Positions 1-7,771 of a stretch of 15,000 nucleotides of DNA are shown one piece after another. Both the position numbers and the translations under genes were made by a program. Numbering within the stretch: the stretch's first letter is position 1; each line of letters opens with the position of its first letter. Below the pieces are notes generated by a model that searched no databases, was not told where the DNA came from, and was given only the letters and a program-made list of their open reading frames with translations. Source of the DNA: Chrysomallon squamiferum (lineage: Eukaryota > Mollusca > Gastropoda > Neomphalida > Peltospiridae); assembly GCA_012295275.1 (NCBI GenBank), contig CM022676.1, positions 3,784,758 through 3,799,757 on the forward strand, given 5' to 3'.

Positions 1-677
1 TACACAACAGTGTGAAGAAAAGAAAGAAAGATATTCAGAGACAGACATACCGAGAGAGTATTCTAATATAAACGTATGTAAATAAAACGTATTCATGATA
101 TATATTTATTTAAATTCTTTCATTCATACATACATACATACATACAGACAGACAGACAGAGATGAAAGCAGGGATTCGTGAACATTTCAAAACAATGTTC
201 TGAAGACAAAGAAAAAGCGCTAATTAAAATTTAATCTTCACCAAGAATTATATTTACATACTTTTACTTAATTATCTAGTGAAGTATTACAATACAATAT
301 ATATATATATATATATTATTTTTTTTATTATTATTATTATTTTTTTTTTTGTTCGCCATTTTATTTACTTTTTGTCAACGAGATATTTTAAGACAATACA
401 GTCGCATCTGTATTTGTTGGAACGTGTCGTCTTAACTTATTTCTATGCAAGCTGATTGGAAGTTCTTGTAATAATAGAATAACGAAATATCCCGCGAGAT
501 TTTACCCAGTGATTCTCCAGTGATAACAAAACCAATTTGAAAAAAAATAAAATAAATAAAAAAAAGGGAAAAAAAAACAACAAACCAAAAACCCGGGAAT
601 AATAGTTTCAGAAAAATATACTTAATTATATCAATATTCAATTGTTTCTTATCTTTTTCTTCTTTTGTTAAGAAATC
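1..677. other. AT-rich non-coding DNA with short microsatellites
   Basis: Contains TACA/GACA tetranucleotides (about 125-161), an AT run (297-316), and T/TTA-rich DNA (317-350). I see no supportable gene; open frames on either strand here are A/T-rich and low complexity. Confidence 0.6.
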
Positions 678-725
678 GTGAATCAATGCTTTGCTATTAA
701 TTTTGTTTATTTATTTATTTTACAG

Positions 726-881
726 TTAGAGAAAACAAACGAATCAATTTACTTGAATTACATTCACGTATTTTATAATGATGATATCAAAAAGATTTGT
801 GGTAAAGACATGGACCAAATTAAAATTAACGAAGCAGTATACGTGCACAGGTTAATAGTCGAAATGATTACCAGGGCGTAA
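726..881 (+). CDS. Candidate short terminal exon (phase 0), function unknown
   Basis: TTTATTTATTTTACAG ending at 725 is a good acceptor. It is followed by 156 open nt ending ...VHRLIVEMITRA then TAA. The codons are mixed rather than repetitive. AAATAAATAAATAAA follows within about 25 nt of the stop and could supply a polyadenylation signal. No domain is recognised. A chance frame is quite possible at this length. Confidence 0.15.
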   Translation, partial: LEKTNESIYLNYIHVFYNDDIKKICGKDMDQIKINEAVYVHRLIVEMITRA

Positions 882-1139
882 CTGTTCACTAGACAAAAAA
901 AAAATAAATAAATAAATAAACAAAAAAAAAAAAAGAAGAAAAACAACGATAAAATGATTCGGCTGTTTACGGATAAAACCAGAGTCGAATAAATAAATAG
1001 TTTATTAAATTATTTACTTTTCTGTTTATGAGAAGGTGTACGTGACAGATAATGAGTAATTCAGGGAATAATAGTAATATATATTTTTTTCTTATTCGGG
1101 TTATAAAGAAAACTGTTTGACTGAAGTCCATGATTTATT

Positions 1140-1141
<2 letters not shown>

Positions 1142-1212
<71 letters not shown>
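1142..1212. repeat. (TG)n microsatellite, 71 nt
   Basis: An uninterrupted TG dinucleotide run, followed by CT/TTTC-rich DNA to about 1275. Alternating purine-pyrimidine runs of this kind can adopt Z-DNA. Confidence 0.95.
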
Positions 1213-1213
<1 letters not shown>

Positions 1214-1513
1214 GATTTCTCCGTTCTCTCTCTTTCTTTCTTTCTTCTTCTACTTCTTTTTAATTTTCTTTCTCTGTCTTTCATAAATTTTCTTATTTTA
1301 TTTTGTAAAATGACTTACAAATTATATTCAGCTATCAAAACAGAGACCTGTATTTTATTTTTTTTGAGCAACACAATTCCTCTACGTCTCTTTGTTCGGT
1401 TTGAGACTTCTTACACAAGTAAAAAATTGGTTTTGAGATTTCTTAAACATCCTTTCCGTCCGTAAAAATCACGGACTCGTTCACAACATGAAGTTTTTTT
1501 AAAAGGAGAAATT

Positions 1514-1712
1514 AATAAGGGAGGCAACTACTCAGTGTAATAAGATATATGTTAATATCCAAGAGTTATTCCACATGCCAAACTACGACGCTATGTTATT
1601 TTCTTGTTAAGCTTCATCAAAAGCTAAACCTGTTTTCTAATGAATTCAAGGAGAATAACTGGAAATAATTTTTTTTTTTTTTTTCTAAATTAATTTTGTT
1701 ATCTCCCTTATT
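1514..1712. repeat. Small inverted repeat bounded by AATAAGGGAG motifs
   Basis: AATAAGGGAGGCAAC (1514-1528) and GTTATCTCCCTTATT (1698-1712) are inverted copies with 13 of 15 matches, 199 bp apart end to end. The interior is unique AT-rich DNA with a T tract (1671-1684). It could be a short MITE-like element or two independent copies of a common molluscan motif. No target-site duplication is evident. Confidence 0.35.
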
Positions 1713-2005
1713 GTCGTTGTTGTTGTCGCTGTTGTTGTTGCTGTTGTTGCTGTTGTTTCTGCAGCTATAGTTGCTATTTATGTTATTACTGCTATTGTTA
1801 TTGTTATTTTTGACTTGTTGTTGCTGTTAATGTTGTTATTATCACCATCATTATCATCAACATCATCATAACGAGCATTATATTTATTACTATTGTCGTT
1901 GCTCCTGTTGTTGATGTTGTTATTGTTACCACAGAGTAGAGTGTATGTGCAATAGAGCACGTATCCAGAGATATACAGATAACTTCATAACGCAACGCTT
2001 ACCTC
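1712..2005. repeat. Trinucleotide-rich block, copy 1
   Basis: TTG/CTG/TTA-rich DNA around a non-repetitive core near 1840-1880 (TCATCATAACGAGCATT and neighbours). The block recurs about 1.18 kb downstream at 2885-3165 in the same order, including CTGCAGCT, TGACTTGT and TTATTACTATTGTCGTTG. Two copies sharing unique core sequence means duplication, not parallel slippage. Confidence 0.65.
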
Positions 2006-2077
2006 ACGGTAAATGTGTGTATGTGTGTACGAGTGTGTGGGTGTGTTTACTTATGTGTGTGTTTGTATCTGTCTGTT

Positions 2078-2081
<4 letters not shown>

Positions 2082-2108
<27 letters not shown>

Positions 2109-2109
2109 T
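2082..2109. repeat. (TG)n microsatellite, 28 nt
   Basis: A short TG run at the end of a TGTG/TTTG-rich segment (2016-2109). It is followed by an A/C-rich stretch with long A runs (about 2215-2300). Confidence 0.85.
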
Positions 2110-2311
2110 AAGATAAGTTACGTTGTGTCACGTTATTTCATGTCCAAAAAAAAAAGTGGAAATGTTTATTAAACATAACATATAAATTGATAGTCGTAAA
2201 CACTCGTGCCTCGTAAAAAACCCACGACACCCCCCCACAAAACCAAAAAAAAAAAAAAAAAAAAAACAAAAAACAAACAAACAAAAACAAAACAAAAAAA
2301 TAGCATTAATT

Positions 2312-2625
2312 TGTCGTAAACAAAGTAAATTATTGGTCGCAAACAATATGTTTATTAGGCCTACTGAACGCGACTTCCGATTTTCAGCCATTTTAAATCA
2401 GGTGACTAATAATTTAAAAAAAAAAAAAAATAAAAAATCGTCGCTCTATCTTCTGTTTTCCTAATTAAATGTAACAAAATGGACGCTAACGCTTATCAGT
2501 AATAAATATTTAAAATTTAATTATCAAAATATTAACAGAAGATTGTAATTATCAATAAAATATAGATTATTGGTCAGAAATCACAACTCTATCGACTGAC
2601 ATGGTTTTCATTTCATTTCCTTTTT
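2312..2625. repeat. Segmental duplication flank, copy A
   Basis: Collinear with about 8343-8790. Anchors include GTCGTAAACAAAG, ATTATTGGTC, CTAATTAAATGTAACAAAA (2461) and 2581-2620, which matches 8751-8790 at 38 of 40 positions. The similarity continues as CAGAAATGTTACTGGA (near 2720) against CAGAAAGGTGCTGGAGA (near 8868). It marks the upstream flank of the gene 1 repeat unit. Confidence 0.7.
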
Positions 2626-2749
2626 ACTGTTTTTTTTTTTTTCTTTCTTTGAGTTTATTGTTTGAAATGTCATTGCTGGGCTGTTACAGTCTAAATCCAC
2701 TGCAAGGCTACGTATAAACAGAAATGTTACTGGAACACCGTATAGATTA

Positions 2750-2750
2750 C

Positions 2751-2817
<67 letters not shown>

Positions 2818-2888
2818 TATTATTATTATTATTATTATTTGATTATTATTATTCTAACGATTATTATTATTACTATTATTATTATTGT
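2750..2888. repeat. (ATT)n microsatellite, about 140 nt
   Basis: A long TTA/ATT array, interrupted near 2840-2870. The matching position in copy B (8890-8906) has only a few ACT/ATT units, so the array grew after the duplication. Confidence 0.9.
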
Positions 2889-3165
2889 TGTCGTTGTTGT
2901 CGCTGTTGTTGTTGTTGCTACTGTTGCTACTGTTGCTGCAGCTGTAGTTGTAATTGATATCATTACTGCTACTGTTATTATTATTATTGTTATGACTTGT
3001 TCTTATTCTTATTATTATTATCACCACCATTATCATCAACATCATCATAACGAGCATTTGCATTTATTACTATTGTCGTTGTTGCTGTTGTTGGTGTTGT
3101 TATTGTTACAGCAGACCACGTACACAGAGATGTAGAGATAATTACACGAGCAGCAGAGCGATGAC
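2885..3165. repeat. Trinucleotide-rich block, copy 2
   Basis: Second copy of the 1712-2005 block. The anchor TCATCATAACGAGCATT sits near 3042-3058, and the offset is 1177-1182 bp across several anchors. It lies directly after the ATT array at 2750-2888. Confidence 0.65.
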
Positions 3166-3354
3166 AAACAAGGATTTCCTTCGGAACACTTGAAATCGTG
3201 CGTAACAGCAATTAATTGTTACAGCTGAGAAATGTAAGAATCAATAGTTTTCACGTAGACAGTTCAGAATGTTCAGTATTTTTTTGTTTTCTCTGTGTGT
3301 GAAGAAAAGATGTAAGAAATGTTTTTATTCAACAACTCATTAAAACATCACACA

Positions 3355-3445
<91 letters not shown>

Positions 3446-3465
3446 AGAGATATAAAAATAGAAAC

Positions 3466-3500
<35 letters not shown>

Positions 3501-3838
3501 AACAAGTTAAAATTAAAACTAGATGTAAAATCATCTAACAAAATATTTTCCACCATCATAAATCAGCATGACACCGAAAAACACTCCAGTTAAACCATAA
3601 TCACCATCATTAACAACAAAACAAAATATTTGTTGTGGGTTTTTTTTTTTACGCTACATTATTCATCATTTCGAGGATGTAATCCAGAATTGATTTTACA
3701 TTTCCTTTTTTCTTTTCTTCCTTTGCTTCCTTTACCGTTCATTCTTTCTGTCAAAATCTAATGAACAGAAAGATATACAGAGACATGTGGGCGTTTTCAA
3801 TTTTAATTTTTATTTATTTATCTATTTATTTTTTATCA

Positions 3839-3879
<41 letters not shown>

Positions 3880-4183
3880 TTTATTTTTGTTGTTGTTTAA
3901 AAAAAAAACATCGATTAATCATCATTAAATAAAAGCAGAAAAAGAAAAAAAAAGAAGAAACTTTTATAAAATAAAAATAATGTGATTATTGTTCGTTGGA
4001 TCGTATTCTAAGTTCTCGACATATCTCTGTCTAGATCTGTCTGAATACTATACATATTCATTAACGTGTCTGGTATTGACTAATTGACGTGCTTTCATAT
4101 CTGTGTAGAATATTTCACGTTTCTTTTTCTTTTAAAAATATATATTCATAATTTCTTTATTTCTTTTATTTTGTATTTATCAG
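3166..4183. other. Non-coding flank of gene 1 with microsatellites
   Basis: Apart from the CT array listed separately, it holds GAAA/GATA tetranucleotides (3466-3500), a T run (3640-3650), an ATT array (about 3841-3880) and plain AT-rich sequence. No supportable gene is seen. Confidence 0.6.
3359..3445. repeat. (CT)n microsatellite
   Basis: Pure CT from 3359 to 3432, then a short interrupted continuation to 3445. It is a homopurine-homopyrimidine tract that may form triplex DNA, complementary in sense to the AG array at 10389-10499. Confidence 0.95.
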
Positions 4184-4410
4184 ATAGGCATAAAGTCAAT
4201 CGAGCTATCGATGATGGTGCACTGAAATGGATAAGCAATCAATCAGAAACAGAAACAAAGATCAGAAGTGAAGAAATCAATCGATTTTCACGACGAGGAG
4301 AACTGCAAGATTTATTTGATTGTGCATTCTCAAGAGAGTTGTTGCTGTTAGCACTACATAAAGTAGGCAAGAGAAATTCTGAAGAGATACAGAAAAAAAT
4401 AAATAAATAG
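4184..4410 (+). CDS. Candidate orphan terminal exon (phase 1), function unknown
   Basis: A strong pyrimidine tract (TTTCTTTATTTCTTTTATTT, from 4152) leads to TATTTATCAG, then 227 nt stay open to TAG with mixed, non-repetitive codons. The frame needs one upstream base, so the acceptor is phase 1 like those of the lectin genes. The peptide is charged and lacks recognisable motifs; it includes SEEINRF and GELQDLFDCAFSREL. An AATAAA lies at 4516-4521. It sits upstream of gene 1, so it could only be the end of a gene starting left of the window or an alternative 3' exon of an unseen upstream paralogue. It may be a chance open frame. Confidence 0.25.
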
Positions 4411-4557
4411 TTAAGTGGACGAGATCTAACGAAAACATAAAGCAGATGTAACAGAAGTATCATACACAGCTGAATGTGTTTCTGAAAGGTCTATGTTAAC
4501 ACATTCACCGGACAAAATAAAATGCGAGTAGTATATATACAAGGTCATTTCTTTTGA

Positions 4558-4563
<6 letters not shown>

Positions 4564-4607
<44 letters not shown>
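4564..4607. repeat. Poly(A) tract, 44 nt
   Basis: An uninterrupted A run 126 bp upstream of the gene 1 ATG, with an AATAAA 43 nt before it. It is absent from the same place in gene 2, so it arose by insertion or expansion after the duplication. Confidence 0.9.
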
Positions 4608-4611
<4 letters not shown>

Positions 4612-4640
4612 AAAAAGACAAAAGAAGAATAAGAAGTAGT

Positions 4641-4733
4641 TACTTTTTTAAAATAAACCAGAATAGCTAATACTGCAAAGTAAATTCTGTGAGATTTGTT
4701 TTTAAACAAGTGAAGATTTAACAAGTGAAAATT
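4641..4733 (+). promoter_or_regulatory. Conserved 5' flank / probable 5' UTR of gene 1
   Basis: These ~90 bases match 12221-12303 just upstream of gene 2, with shared blocks GAAGATTT, GATTTGTTTT and ACAAGTGAAAATTATGG. Conservation up to the ATG suggests transcribed leader or promoter-proximal sequence carried along in the duplication. No clear TATA box is conserved between the two copies, so the transcription start is undefined. Confidence 0.5.
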
Positions 4734-4779
4734 ATGGCTGTCATTTTCTTTTGTTTCTTCTTTATAACTACTGTCACAG
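4734..4779 (+). CDS. Gene 1 exon 1: signal peptide
   Basis: This 46-nt exon encodes MAVIFFCFFFITTVT plus the first base of a Gly codon. The donor is CACAG|GTAAGAA, a near-ideal site. The n-region lacks a basic residue, but the VIFFCFFFI core is strongly hydrophobic. Gene 2 has the same exon with three conservative residue changes, which supports this ATG as the real start. Confidence 0.85.
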
Positions 4780-5502
4780 GTAAGAACTTCAGATTGTTTC
4801 ATTAATGTGTATTGTGTGTTTGTAGATTGTTTTTACTTAATACAACTGTAAAATTATTATTTTGTTTAACTGTCGTGGATAATGTTTTAGTCATAAATAA
4901 TGAAAGGTCGTAAGAATTTCACTAAAGTATATTCATTTTCTTTTCTTTTCTTTTTCTAAATTTAAATTATTTATTATTATTTCATAAAAGACAAAGATAA
5001 AACTATTGCACTATTTAAATAACTTTTAGTATATATTAGTTATCAATGAACAAAGGCGATAATATAGTATAATCAATGTATAGTTTCTATTATTCATTTA
5101 TAAATAAACGCAGGTAAGAATAGTCTACTTTTATTAATGTTTTTTTGTTTTTGTTTTAGAGTTAGATATTAGTAAAATATTCCGCAGGATGGCACAAAAG
5201 TCACTTACCATTTAAAGAAATGAAATATTTCAAAAATATTTGAATGCTTTCCCCAGGACTGCCTATGTACAGAGTCGAATCAGACAAACATAACCTAAGA
5301 CAACATAATATTCATTCCTGGTTCATACATACATATACCCGACCAATAGCGAATGCACATCGTTATTCATGATGGTAATGCTGACGTTATTGTTGTTGTT
5401 CTTGCTGTTTTGTTTCTTCTTCTTCTTCTTCTTCTTCTTATTGTTACCGCTACTGCTATTGTTATTATTATTACTATTACTATTATTATTATTATTATTA
5501 TA

Positions 5503-5559
<57 letters not shown>

Positions 5560-6020
5560 TTTGTTGTTGTTGTTTTTGTTGTTATTAAGGGTATCAAAAC
5601 CTTGCAAAAGGTAAACGAGCAAAACAGAGTTCAACGGTCGGAGATGCTGTTGCTTCGAAAGCCGTGGACGGAAACACAAACCCCTATTTAGACGGCGGCT
5701 CTTGCTCTTCAACTGAGGTCACACCGGTATCCTGGTGGAAAGTGGATCTAGGTCATGTTTATTCTGTAAACAGAATAAAAATAACAACAAGTAAAGACGG
5801 TATGTTTTAGCTTCTTTTATTACTTTTACTACTGTAGGTACTATTATTAATTATATCGATATTACTGCTTCTGCTGTTACTAGTGCCACCACTACCATCA
5901 TTACTGCTACTACCATTACATCACAACAACTATAGGTACTAATATTAATATTTATTAAATTTCTTCGTATTTATTTATTTATTTATTCATTTATTTATAT
6001 ATTTATTTATTCAATTATTC

Positions 6021-6061
<41 letters not shown>

Positions 6062-7418
6062 TTATTTTATGCTGTTGCAGTTTTATTATTACGTTTTTCC
6101 TAACTTCTATTCTTATTTGTCTATCACATATTTTAAACAAAAAATAAAATAAAGTTACAAAATTTAGTTTATTACTGATTTGTTTTTCCCATTCTGGTCA
6201 TCAGGACCTGAGATGTCTAAGCTGTACGTCGGGTTGTCTACAGGGGTCGGAAAGGATACCCCGTTTCTCTACCATAGTTCAGCGATTCCTGTTGGCGACG
6301 TTGTGGACGTAGTTCGCCCCGGTGGAATTAGGGGCAGATACGTCTACATGGACATCGTGCATTATGAAACTCCAATGAATCTTACGTTATGCGAGGTGGA
6401 GATTTATGGAGCCGAAGAACGTAAGTGAATTAGTATTTTATCTGTCACAGTGACGTACGTGTGTGTCTGTGTTTGGATATATGTATGTATATGTAAGTAG
6501 GTATACGTTTATGTATGTGTATGCTATTGTGATGGTATAGGACAACCAGTAGATAAACAACACATTAATAAGAGTTATTTATTTACAAACATATCTTGTA
6601 ATGATACACAAGAAAATAAATACGAGATCAGTTGAATCCAAATTTAGACGAGAATAATCTGGTAAATATGTTAATATAAGTTGTGAATTATATATATATA
6701 TATATATATCAAGCAAACACGACTTTAATAACACAACATAATGACGGCATCAAAAACCCAAGGGTGAAACGTATCATACCATATCCCGCCGCAAATACAT
6801 ACCAAAGCAAGGCTAACGTATCAGGGTTGTCTCCCTTCAACCTGCATGCTCATCGAGAGTACGCGCCGTGTAGTTGAACGCTCGCCTGTCGCTTCGTCTT
6901 CTCAGACCACGAGTTGGAATTGGAATTGGAAAAAAATTAACGTGCTAATCAGAGCAAGCTGTTGTGAAGCACGTTAACCACGAGTTTTCCTTGAGGTCCC
7001 TAAATACTAGATTCTTTCACACGTCAGTGAACTCAGCCTAGTTGACACATTTCGAATCTGTGCGTGTTCATCTTTAGTATTAAGCTATATACGGTTTCCT
7101 AGATGTCCGGGTTAAAACAATAAGAGATTATCTATGTTCGTCAAACATTTATGTATGTAAGTAAGAAAAGAATTTAGGAAAAAAACCACAAAACAAAACA
7201 ACAATAACAAAGAACCCAAAAGCAACTCTAACAAAAAAAAAAAAAAAAAAAAATAAATAAATAAATAAAATAAATAAATAAATAAATAAAATAAAATAAA
7301 TAAATAAAAAATAAATAAATAAATAAATAAATAAATAAGTTCTTAATATTAGAGTGAAAATGTACTTATTGATATATGTGTGTAGACATATGAATTTTAT
7401 TGGCATGTTTCTATCGTC

Positions 7419-7480
<62 letters not shown>

Positions 7481-7494
7481 TTAGTAAATGAATA

Positions 7495-7546
<52 letters not shown>

Positions 7547-7764
7547 TTTCAGAATACTTTCGCCAGGATAACAGACGGGGTGCGTCATTGGAGATATTAC
7601 GTCATCAAACAAGAAGGAAACTAGATTGTGCCGAGTTGTGTCTCTCAAAGGAAATATGTCGCTCGTTTCTTTGGAGTAAGACAACTAAAGAGTGTCTGTT
7701 ATACTCAGACAAACCTACAAATACGTCAGCGACTGACAACTTCGTAGGTTTTGTGTCAGATTGA
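4734..7764 (+). CDS. Gene 1: secreted F-type lectin (FTP)-like + PAN/apple protein, 4 exons, 227 aa
   Basis: Join of 4734-4779, 5590-5799, 6205-6420 and 7553-7764 gives 684 nt with no internal stop. Every junction is GT-AG and every intron is phase 1. Residues 1-16 (MAVIFFCFFFITTVTG) form a hydrophobic signal peptide; V14 and G16 suit cleavage. Residues 17-157 read as one F-type lectin/FTP-like (F5/8C-like beta-sandwich) domain of normal size (about 140 aa). It shows NLAKGK, QSS, AVDGNTNPY, SWWKVDLG, LYVGLS and CEVEIYG, and the usual single cysteine pair (C54, C148). Residues 158-227 are PAN/apple-like, with C183-x3-C187-x5-C193-x11-C205. N144-L-T and N214-T-S are possible N-glycosylation sites. 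Such proteins are usually secreted glycan-binding or haemolymph/mucus factors. Here the ligand is unknown, because the His and first Arg of the fucose motif are missing (S56, S83). The start has a good Kozak context (A at -3, G at +4) and is conserved in gene 2. Domain calls are from motif reading only. Confidence 0.85.
4780..5589 (+). other. Gene 1 intron 1
   Basis: An 810-nt phase-1 intron (GTAAG...AAG). Its first ~60 nt resemble the start of the gene 2 intron 1 (ATTAATGTGTAT against ATTAGTGTGTAT). Its last ~170 nt are trinucleotide repeats: TTC at about 5415-5440, ATT at about 5463-5560 and TTG at about 5562-5582. The rest is plain AT-rich DNA. Confidence 0.8.
5415..5582. repeat. Compound TTC/ATT/TTG microsatellite at the exon 2 acceptor
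   Basis: TTC (about 5415-5440), mixed TTA/CTA, a long ATT array (to about 5560) and TTG units run to within 8 nt of the exon 2 acceptor. They appear to serve as its pyrimidine tract. Confidence 0.9.
5590..5799 (+). CDS. Gene 1 exon 2: N-terminal half of the FTP lectin domain
   Basis: This 210-nt exon runs from an AAG acceptor to a GACG|GTATGT donor, phase 1 on both sides, and encodes residues 16-86. It carries NLAKGK, AVASKAVDGNTNPYLDGGSC, SWWKVDLG and ITTSKDG, the conserved core of F-type lectins. The canonical C-x-H-T is C-S-S-T here (C54-T57). The R-x-D motif is S83-K-D. The pyrimidine tract is the end of a TTA/TTG-rich microsatellite. Confidence 0.87.
5800..6204 (+). other. Gene 1 intron 2
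   Basis: A 405-nt phase-1 intron. The 5' part is rich in ACT/TAC triplets, as is the matching intron of gene 2 after 14641. A TTTA/TTAT tetranucleotide array fills about 5967-6064. No other gene is visible in it. Confidence 0.8.
5967..6064. repeat. (TTTA)n array in gene 1 intron 2
   Basis: A slightly interrupted TTTA/TTAT tetranucleotide array about 140 nt upstream of the exon 3 acceptor. Confidence 0.9.
6205..6420 (+). CDS. Gene 1 exon 3: C-terminal half of the FTP lectin domain
   Basis: This 216-nt exon runs from GGTCATCAG to a perfect GTAAGT donor, phase 1 on both sides, residues 86-158. Hallmarks are LYVGLS (92-97), GRYVYMDIV (129-137) and LTLCEVEIYG (145-154). The last is the conserved closing strand, with C148 expected to pair with C54. 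N144-L-T is a glycosylation sequon. The exon is GC-richer than its surroundings. Confidence 0.87.
6711..7100. mobile_element. Possible SINE-like or other mobile-element remnant in intron 3
   Basis: This stretch is clearly GC-richer and less repetitive than its surroundings. GTAGTTGAACGCTCGCCTG (from 6870) resembles the head of a tRNA-derived SINE. GAGTTGGAATTGG (from 6911) resembles a decayed B box. It also holds GTTGTCTCCCTTCAA (6826-6840) and a perfect 10-bp inverted repeat TTAACGTGCT/AGCACGTTAA (6937-6946 and 6968-6977, 21-nt loop). No tail or target-site duplication is proven, so the class is uncertain. Confidence 0.3.
7231..7337. repeat. A-rich and (AAAT)n array
   Basis: An A run followed by AAAT tetranucleotides with small interruptions, inside gene 1 intron 3. 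Confidence 0.9.
7419..7546. repeat. Facing AAT and ATT arrays forming a potential long hairpin
   Basis: An AAT array (7419-7480), a 14-nt spacer, then a TTA array (7495-7546). The two are reverse complements and could pair over about 50 bp. The second array ends 4 nt before the exon 4 AG and provides its pyrimidine tract. Confidence 0.9.
7553..7764 (+). CDS. Gene 1 exon 4: PAN/apple-like domain and stop
   Basis: This 212-nt terminal exon follows TTATTTTTCAG and encodes residues 158-227, ending FVGFVSD then TGA. The four cysteines (C-x3-C-x5-C-x11-C, residues 183-205) and the KECLLYS segment match the core of PAN/apple domains, which usually mediate protein or carbohydrate contacts. It is short for a full apple domain (about 70 aa against 80-90), with four rather than six cysteines. 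The family call is fairly good; the ligand is unknown. Confidence 0.75.
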
Positions 7765-7771
7765 TTCTTAC

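Larger units (their letters stand above)
6421..7552 (+). other. Gene 1 intron 3
   Basis: An 1132-nt phase-1 intron. It holds TATG/TG-rich DNA (6460-6530), an AT dinucleotide run (6690-6710), a GC-richer possible mobile-element remnant (about 6711-7100), an A/AAAT array (about 7231-7337), and the facing AAT and ATT arrays at 7419-7546 next to the acceptor. Confidence 0.78.

Noticed and set aside
1130-1465. Open frame with a long Cys-Val repeat then a hydrophobic tail
   Set aside because: The Cys-Val part is the TG dinucleotide array. The tail is T-rich low-complexity DNA with no start context or conserved counterpart.
2724-3211. Open frames made of Tyr/Leu/Asn/Ile/Val runs on both strands
   Set aside because: They are translations of ATT/TTG microsatellites and show no non-repetitive coding part.
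3329-3559. Minus-strand Arg-Glu repeat frames
   Set aside because: They are frames through the CT array. The same artefact recurs at 10199-10579 (+) and 14240-14518 (-).
4532-4539. TATATATA as a gene 1 TATA box
   Set aside because: It lies about 200 bp from the ATG and behind the A tract, has no counterpart at gene 2, and AT runs are everywhere here.
5323-5712. Poly-Asn (-) and poly-Ile (+) frames over the gene 1 exon 2 acceptor
   Set aside because: They come from the ATT array. The + frame also runs through exon 2 in the wrong phase; the lectin reading is in another frame.
6683-6877. A 64-residue + frame in intron 3
   Set aside because: It starts in an AT repeat, lies in a probable mobile-element remnant and shows no domain.
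7400-7684. Poly-Asn/poly-Ile frames reading into exon 4
   Set aside because: Microsatellite translations. The true exon 4 frame is fixed by phase and by the cysteine pattern.
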